Shown here piece by piece: positions 41,520 to 45,027 of a stretch of DNA of 45,027 nt. Numbering within the stretch: the stretch's first letter is position 1; the number at the start of each line of letters is the position of its first letter. The position numbers and the translations under genes were made by a program. Under the pieces are notes generated by a model. That model did not search any database, was not told the origin of the DNA, and was given only the letters and a program-made list of their open reading frames with translations. Source of the DNA: Sphingomonadaceae bacterium (GTDB taxonomy: Bacteria; Pseudomonadota; Alphaproteobacteria; Sphingomonadales; Sphingomonadaceae); NCBI GenBank assembly GCA_030147805.1, contig JASBUR010000027.1, positions 1 through 45,027 of the forward strand. Reading direction: 5' to 3'.

Positions 41520-41821
41520 GCGGCGCTTACCCGCCATCATCGCCCGAGCATCGACGGGAATGCGGGACAGGCACTCTGACCCCTAGCTCATACACTGTCC
41601 CTGGGTCGCGAATAATGCCTTGTGCCCAGCCCCCGGGTCCAGGCGGCGCCGGCTCCCCCGCTGATGGATCGAAAGGGCTTCGCTGTTACAATGAATGGGC
41701 AGGCACAAAATGTGCCTAAATTGCCTTGGAAGGTACCTCAAACCCCTGTTCACTCAGCGCAGACAGGCTGCACCAAGAGGCGGGACTACCGCTCGAAGCC
41801 AAATGATCTGGGGAGGGAATC
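41520..41821. other. 302-nt intergenic region upstream of TonB receptor 2
   Basis: No gene is seen. It contains a TACAAT -10-like element (41687-41692) without a clear -35, and 10 nt later the palindrome AGGCACA-AAA-TGTGCCT. The GGGGAGGG ribosome site is at the right end. Confidence 0.6.
41701..41717. promoter_or_regulatory. Candidate operator, shared motif copy 3 (17-nt palindrome)
   Basis: AGGCACA-AAA-TGTGCCT is a perfect palindrome with 7-nt arms, 105 nt before the start of TonB receptor 2. It shares the core GCACA-N3-TGTGC with copy 2. It lies just downstream of a TACAAT -10-like element (41687-41692), so bound protein would overlap the transcription start. Confidence 0.6.
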
Positions 41822-44800
41822 ATGAAGACGAAATCCACACGCCAGCTTATCGCCGCGGGCGCCTCACTGCTATCGATTGCGATCGCTGCGGCTCCAGCGG
41901 TCGCGCAGTCCTTGCCTGAGCCGCAGCCCGGAACACAGGCCAATACGGGAGGGGGAGGCGGCGAGTCCGTCGGTGGCACGCTGTCCGGCACGGCCGTAAC
42001 AGCAGATGAAGGAATTGAGGAGATCGTCGTTACCGCACAACGCGCTGCCCAGTCGCTCCAGGATGTGCCGATCGCGGTGTCGGCGTTCACGGCCGAAGCG
42101 CTGGACCGTCAGCAGATCGAGAACCCTTCGGACCTACAGCTCACGCTACCGAACGTCACCTTCACCAAGGGCAACTTCACCGGGTCGAGCTTCACGATAC
42201 GCGGCGTTGGCGATCTCTGCGTCGGCGCGACTTGCGATAGCGCCACTGCCATTCATTCAAACGATCTGCCGTTGTTCGGCACCCGCCTTTTCGAGACCGA
42301 ATTCTTCGACCTCGAGCGGATTGAGGTGCTGCGTGGTCCCCAGGGAACACTGTTCGGTCGCAATGCGACGTCGGGTGTGGTGAACCTCATCACCGCGAAG
42401 CCGAACCTCAATGAATTTCAAGCGAGCGCAGAGGGCGAATACGGCAACTATAACTCGATCAAGGCCAAGGGCATGGTCAACGTGCCGCTTGGCGATAACC
42501 TCGGCATTCGCATCGCAGGCTTCTATCTCAATCGAGATGGCTTCACGAAGAATCTCTATGACAACAGTCGCGTCGATGATCGGGATATGTACGCCGTGCG
42601 TGGTTCGGTGCGCTTTGAGCCGACCGACGATACGACGGTCGACCTCGTTGGCTATTATTTCCGCGAGGACGACAATCGCCTCCGCATTCAGAAACAGCGT
42701 TGCCAGCGCGACCCCACCGGTGTGCTCGGGTGCTTGCCCGGCCGGCTCGAATTCGGCGCGACGAACGCAAATTCGACTGTAGGCGCGACGTTGTCGTCGC
42801 CCGAGTTTCTTCGCGTCGGGACCGGTGCGCTCGGACCTTTGTTGGCCCCTCTGGGCCTCAACAGCCTTTATGCTCCCGATTCAAACGCAGGATTCGTTAA
42901 CCCGGCGGACGTGCGGCAGATCCGCACCGACCACACGCCGACGTACTTCGCCGACGAGATTCAGGCCCAGGCAGTTCTGAAGCACGACTTCGGCTCCTTT
43001 TCGGCACAGCTCTCAGGACAGTATCAGAAGAATCGAGTGGACTCGTCGCAGGATTACACCTTGTCGGTCCAAAACCCGGCTGGTGCTATTCCAGGCCTCA
43101 CCGTGTTCAACGCTTTCGCGAATGGCTTCGGACCGGCGCCGCTGACCGCCGCGCTAAGGCAACTGAAGCCAGCGCAAAATGCACTTATACCGAACGGGCC
43201 GGCCGGGCCCTATTGCACCTCACAAGCAGAGGTCACCGGGACCGGCGTATTCGGCGGCAACGCGCTTTGCGGTTCAACGCCACTCGACTTCGATCGGTCG
43301 GTCGGTAAGTCAGAAGCCTGGACGGCAGAGGCGATTATTGAGTCTGACCTCGACGGGGGAATCAATTTTCTATTGGGCGGCATCTATAATGATATCCGCT
43401 CAACCAATGTCGACTATTACGTTAATGCCTTCTCCCTCGATTACGCTTCGGCTATATTGGGTCTTGCTCAAACGTTGGGACAGCAAACTTCCAATCCGAG
43501 CTTTCCCAATAGCTACTTAGCTACGCCGGCGTATCGCAACGGCGGGGCGACCTTCGATCTCAAATCATACGGCCTGTTCGGCGAAGTCTATGTTGACCTC
43601 ACCGAGAAGCTCAAGCTCACCGGTGGCCTGAGATATAACAGCGACAAAAAAGATGTGTCGGCCCGAACGACACTGCTCAATTTTCTCGCACCATACGGCA
43701 TTACGAATGCATTCGAGTCGCCATTCCTCGGCGCCTTCGATGCCGACCCGGGTACGCCGGGGAACCAGCCGCTTCAGATCCGCAACGTCGACTTCTCGGA
43801 GGTGACCGGCCGCGCGGTGCTCGATTACAAGATCACCGAGGACAGCCTCGTCTACGCTTCCTATTCTCGAGGCTATAAGTCGGGCGGCATCAACCCGCCG
43901 CTTTCACCGATCTTGGCGGTCCCCGAGAGCTTCGATCCCGAGTCGATCGAGGCGTTCGAGATCGGTAGCAAGAATACCCTTCTCGATGGAACACTTCGCC
44001 TCAATCTCACGGGCTTCTATTACAAATATAAGGATCTCCAACTCAGCCGCATTGTCGCTCGCACCTCGGTCAACGACAACGTCGACGCGGATATATATGG
44101 CGTCGAAGCCGAGGCGGTGATCCAGCCGAGCCACGACTGGCTGTTCAATCTTGGCTTCAGCTATCTCAACACCAAGGTGGCGAGCAGCAAGTTTCTCTCC
44201 AACCCGCGCGACCCCTCCGGCGGCCGATCGGATGCGGTGATCATCAAGGACATCTCCAACGGCTCCAATTGCGCCGTCGTGCCCACCACCGCCGGAAATG
44301 CGGCGCTGGCGAACGGCTACGTCGCGGCCGTGAATGCGGCCCTCGGTCTTCGAGCACCGACGCAGTTTCCAACTGACAGTGGTCTCAATGGCGCGACCGG
44401 CGCATTTAGCATTTGCTCGGCCCTCGCTGCGACCGCTGCGGCGGCAGGGGTGGCCGTGCTGCCGGACGGCCAGTCCGTCGAAATCAAGGGCAATGAGTTG
44501 CCGCAGGCGCCCAACTACAAGTTTTCGGCCGGCGCGCAGTACACCTTCGAGTTCGGAAGCGGCATGACCCTCGTGCCGCGTGCCGACCTTGCTTACACCG
44601 GCGGAAGCTACGGAAGTGTCTTCAACGGCAACATCAACCGTATCGCGGGCTACGAGGTTGTAAACGCTCAGGTGCAACTCAACGGGCCGGACGAACGCTG
44701 GTTCGTGCGGGGCTTTGTGTCCAACCTGTTCGACAACAACGCTACCACCGGCTTGTACGTGACCGACCAGTCGTCGGGCCTTTTCACGAATATCTTCACG

Positions 44801-44845
44801 CTAGATCCGCGCCGCTACGGTGTTGCAGCCGGCGTTCGCTTCTAG
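41822..44845 (+). CDS. TonB-dependent receptor 2
   Basis: A 1007-aa outer-membrane transporter. The signal peptide ends near AVAQS (residue 28). A Gly-rich linker (TGGGGGESVGGTLSG) precedes the plug start EEIVVTAQRAAQSLQDVPIAVSAF. Plug landmarks are FTIRGVGDLC and RIEVLRGPQGTLFGRNATSGVVNLITAKP, and the barrel ends RRYGVAAGVRF. It is longer than receptor 1, with large Cys-bearing loops. The plug start is similar to receptor 1, so the two are paralogues of one broad family with different loops. GC content is lower than in receptor 1, suggesting separate origins. A strong terminator follows. Confidence 0.93.
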   Translation: MKTKSTRQLIAAGASLLSIAIAAAPAVAQSLPEPQPGTQANTGGGGGESVGGTLSGTAVTADEGIEEIVVTAQRAAQSLQDVPIAVSAFTAEALDRQQIENPSDLQLTLPNVTFTKGNFTGSSFTIRGVGDLCVGATCDSATAIHSNDLPLFGTRLFETEFFDLERIEVLRGPQGTLFGRNATSGVVNLITAKPNLNEFQASAEGEYGNYNSIKAKGMVNVPLGDNLGIRIAGFYLNRDGFTKNLYDNSRVDDRDMYAVRGSVRFEPTDDTTVDLVGYYFREDDNRLRIQKQRCQRDPTGVLGCLPGRLEFGATNANSTVGATLSSPEFLRVGTGALGPLLAPLGLNSLYAPDSNAGFVNPADVRQIRTDHTPTYFADEIQAQAVLKHDFGSFSAQLSGQYQKNRVDSSQDYTLSVQNPAGAIPGLTVFNAFANGFGPAPLTAALRQLKPAQNALIPNGPAGPYCTSQAEVTGTGVFGGNALCGSTPLDFDRSVGKSEAWTAEAIIESDLDGGINFLLGGIYNDIRSTNVDYYVNAFSLDYASAILGLAQTLGQQTSNPSFPNSYLATPAYRNGGATFDLKSYGLFGEVYVDLTEKLKLTGGLRYNSDKKDVSARTTLLNFLAPYGITNAFESPFLGAFDADPGTPGNQPLQIRNVDFSEVTGRAVLDYKITEDSLVYASYSRGYKSGGINPPLSPILAVPESFDPESIEAFEIGSKNTLLDGTLRLNLTGFYYKYKDLQLSRIVARTSVNDNVDADIYGVEAEAVIQPSHDWLFNLGFSYLNTKVASSKFLSNPRDPSGGRSDAVIIKDISNGSNCAVVPTTAGNAALANGYVAAVNAALGLRAPTQFPTDSGLNGATGAFSICSALAATAAAAGVAVLPDGQSVEIKGNELPQAPNYKFSAGAQYTFEFGSGMTLVPRADLAYTGGSYGSVFNGNINRIAGYEVVNAQVQLNGPDERWFVRGFVSNLFDNNATTGLYVTDQSSGLFTNIFTLDPRRYGVAAGVRF

Positions 44846-44904
44846 CTTCCTACCCGTCGGGCGCCTGCGTTCCTCCCCAGGGGCTTAGCGAGCCTGACGA
44901 AACT

Positions 44905-44936
44905 AGAGCGGGCCCCCAGAGGGGTCCGCTCTTTTC
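44905..44936 (+). terminator. Intrinsic terminator after TonB receptor 2
   Basis: The stem AGAGCGG/CCGCTCT (44905-44911 and 44926-44932), extended by GCCCC/GGGGT pairing, is followed by four T residues. It is 59 nt past the stop. Confidence 0.85.
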
Positions 44937-45027
44937 TTCGCCGGCAGCATGGGGCCGCGAGGGCGACGTGTGTCGACGCAATTGCGATCAATTGCGTCTC
45001 CCATGATTCGGGCGCGTCACTCGGCGT

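Larger units (their letters stand above)
28806..45027. mobile_element. Putative genomic island integrated at tRNA-Leu (right end outside window)
   Basis: The left boundary is the tRNA-Leu fragment. To the right the first 2.5 kb is visibly less GC-rich than the core. It holds a long gene-free stretch and IS3-family debris, then accessory genes (PAS-GGDEF, MarR unit, RND pump, TonB receptors). No integrase, plasmid or phage gene is in view; these would be expected near the intact tRNA at the far end. Island status is inferred from the truncation and the content. TonB receptor 1 is about as GC-rich as the core, so the region may be mosaic. Confidence 0.5.

Overview
The window is high-GC alphaproteobacterial chromosome, most likely from a Sphingomonadaceae member (Sphingomonas, Sphingopyxis or Novosphingobium-like). 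Supporting this are the gene order mutM/ubiE-ubiB-coaBC/dut, rpsT beside dnaA, a CYP108-like P450, TonB-dependent receptors with sphingomonad-type plug motifs, EcfG-type promoters, and two families of palindromic intergenic repeats. Taxonomy is inferred from content only.

Positions 1-28805 are ordinary core chromosome. In order they hold: the 3' end of a probable hisD; a D-2-hydroxyacid dehydrogenase; a secreted SH3-domain protein; DsrE-like, MoeB/ThiF-like and dUTPase genes; a 47-aa stress-type membrane peptide; a secreted CHAP peptidase; a 58-aa protein; coaBC, ubiB and ubiE; a Sel1-like protein; a GFA-family protein; mutM (its start codon appears lost); an enoyl-CoA hydratase; rpsT; dnaA; priA; a PadR regulator with a HAAS-type membrane protein; a P450; a PQQ-sugar-dehydrogenase-like lipoprotein; a flavodoxin-like protein; a three-part lipoprotein; the MgtC-otsB-GH15-otsA block; and a beta-hydroxyacid dehydrogenase with two SnoaL-like proteins. 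The trehalose block and two small genes each have a sequence close to the alphaproteobacterial general-stress promoter GGAAC-N16/17-CGTT.

At 28806-28876 the window holds only the 3' part of a tRNA-Leu(UAA) gene on the minus strand. Sequence to its right is visibly less GC-rich, gene-sparse at first, and carries IS3-family debris. I read this as the edge of an integrated genomic island whose other end, with the intact tRNA and probably the integrase, lies outside the window.

The island segment (28877-45027) holds a PAS-GGDEF protein and a divergent MarR regulator facing a tightly packed operon (alpha/beta hydrolase, PaaI-type thioesterase, RND adaptor, RND pump, winged-helix protein). It also holds a 41-aa lipoprotein with its own terminator, a small secreted protein, and two large TonB-dependent receptors. 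The small secreted protein and both receptors share an upstream palindrome of the form GCACA-N3-TGTGC at similar distances from their starts, which suggests one regulon. The most system-like material is this import (TonB receptors), modification (hydrolase and thioesterase) and export (RND) set; its substrate cannot be read from sequence.
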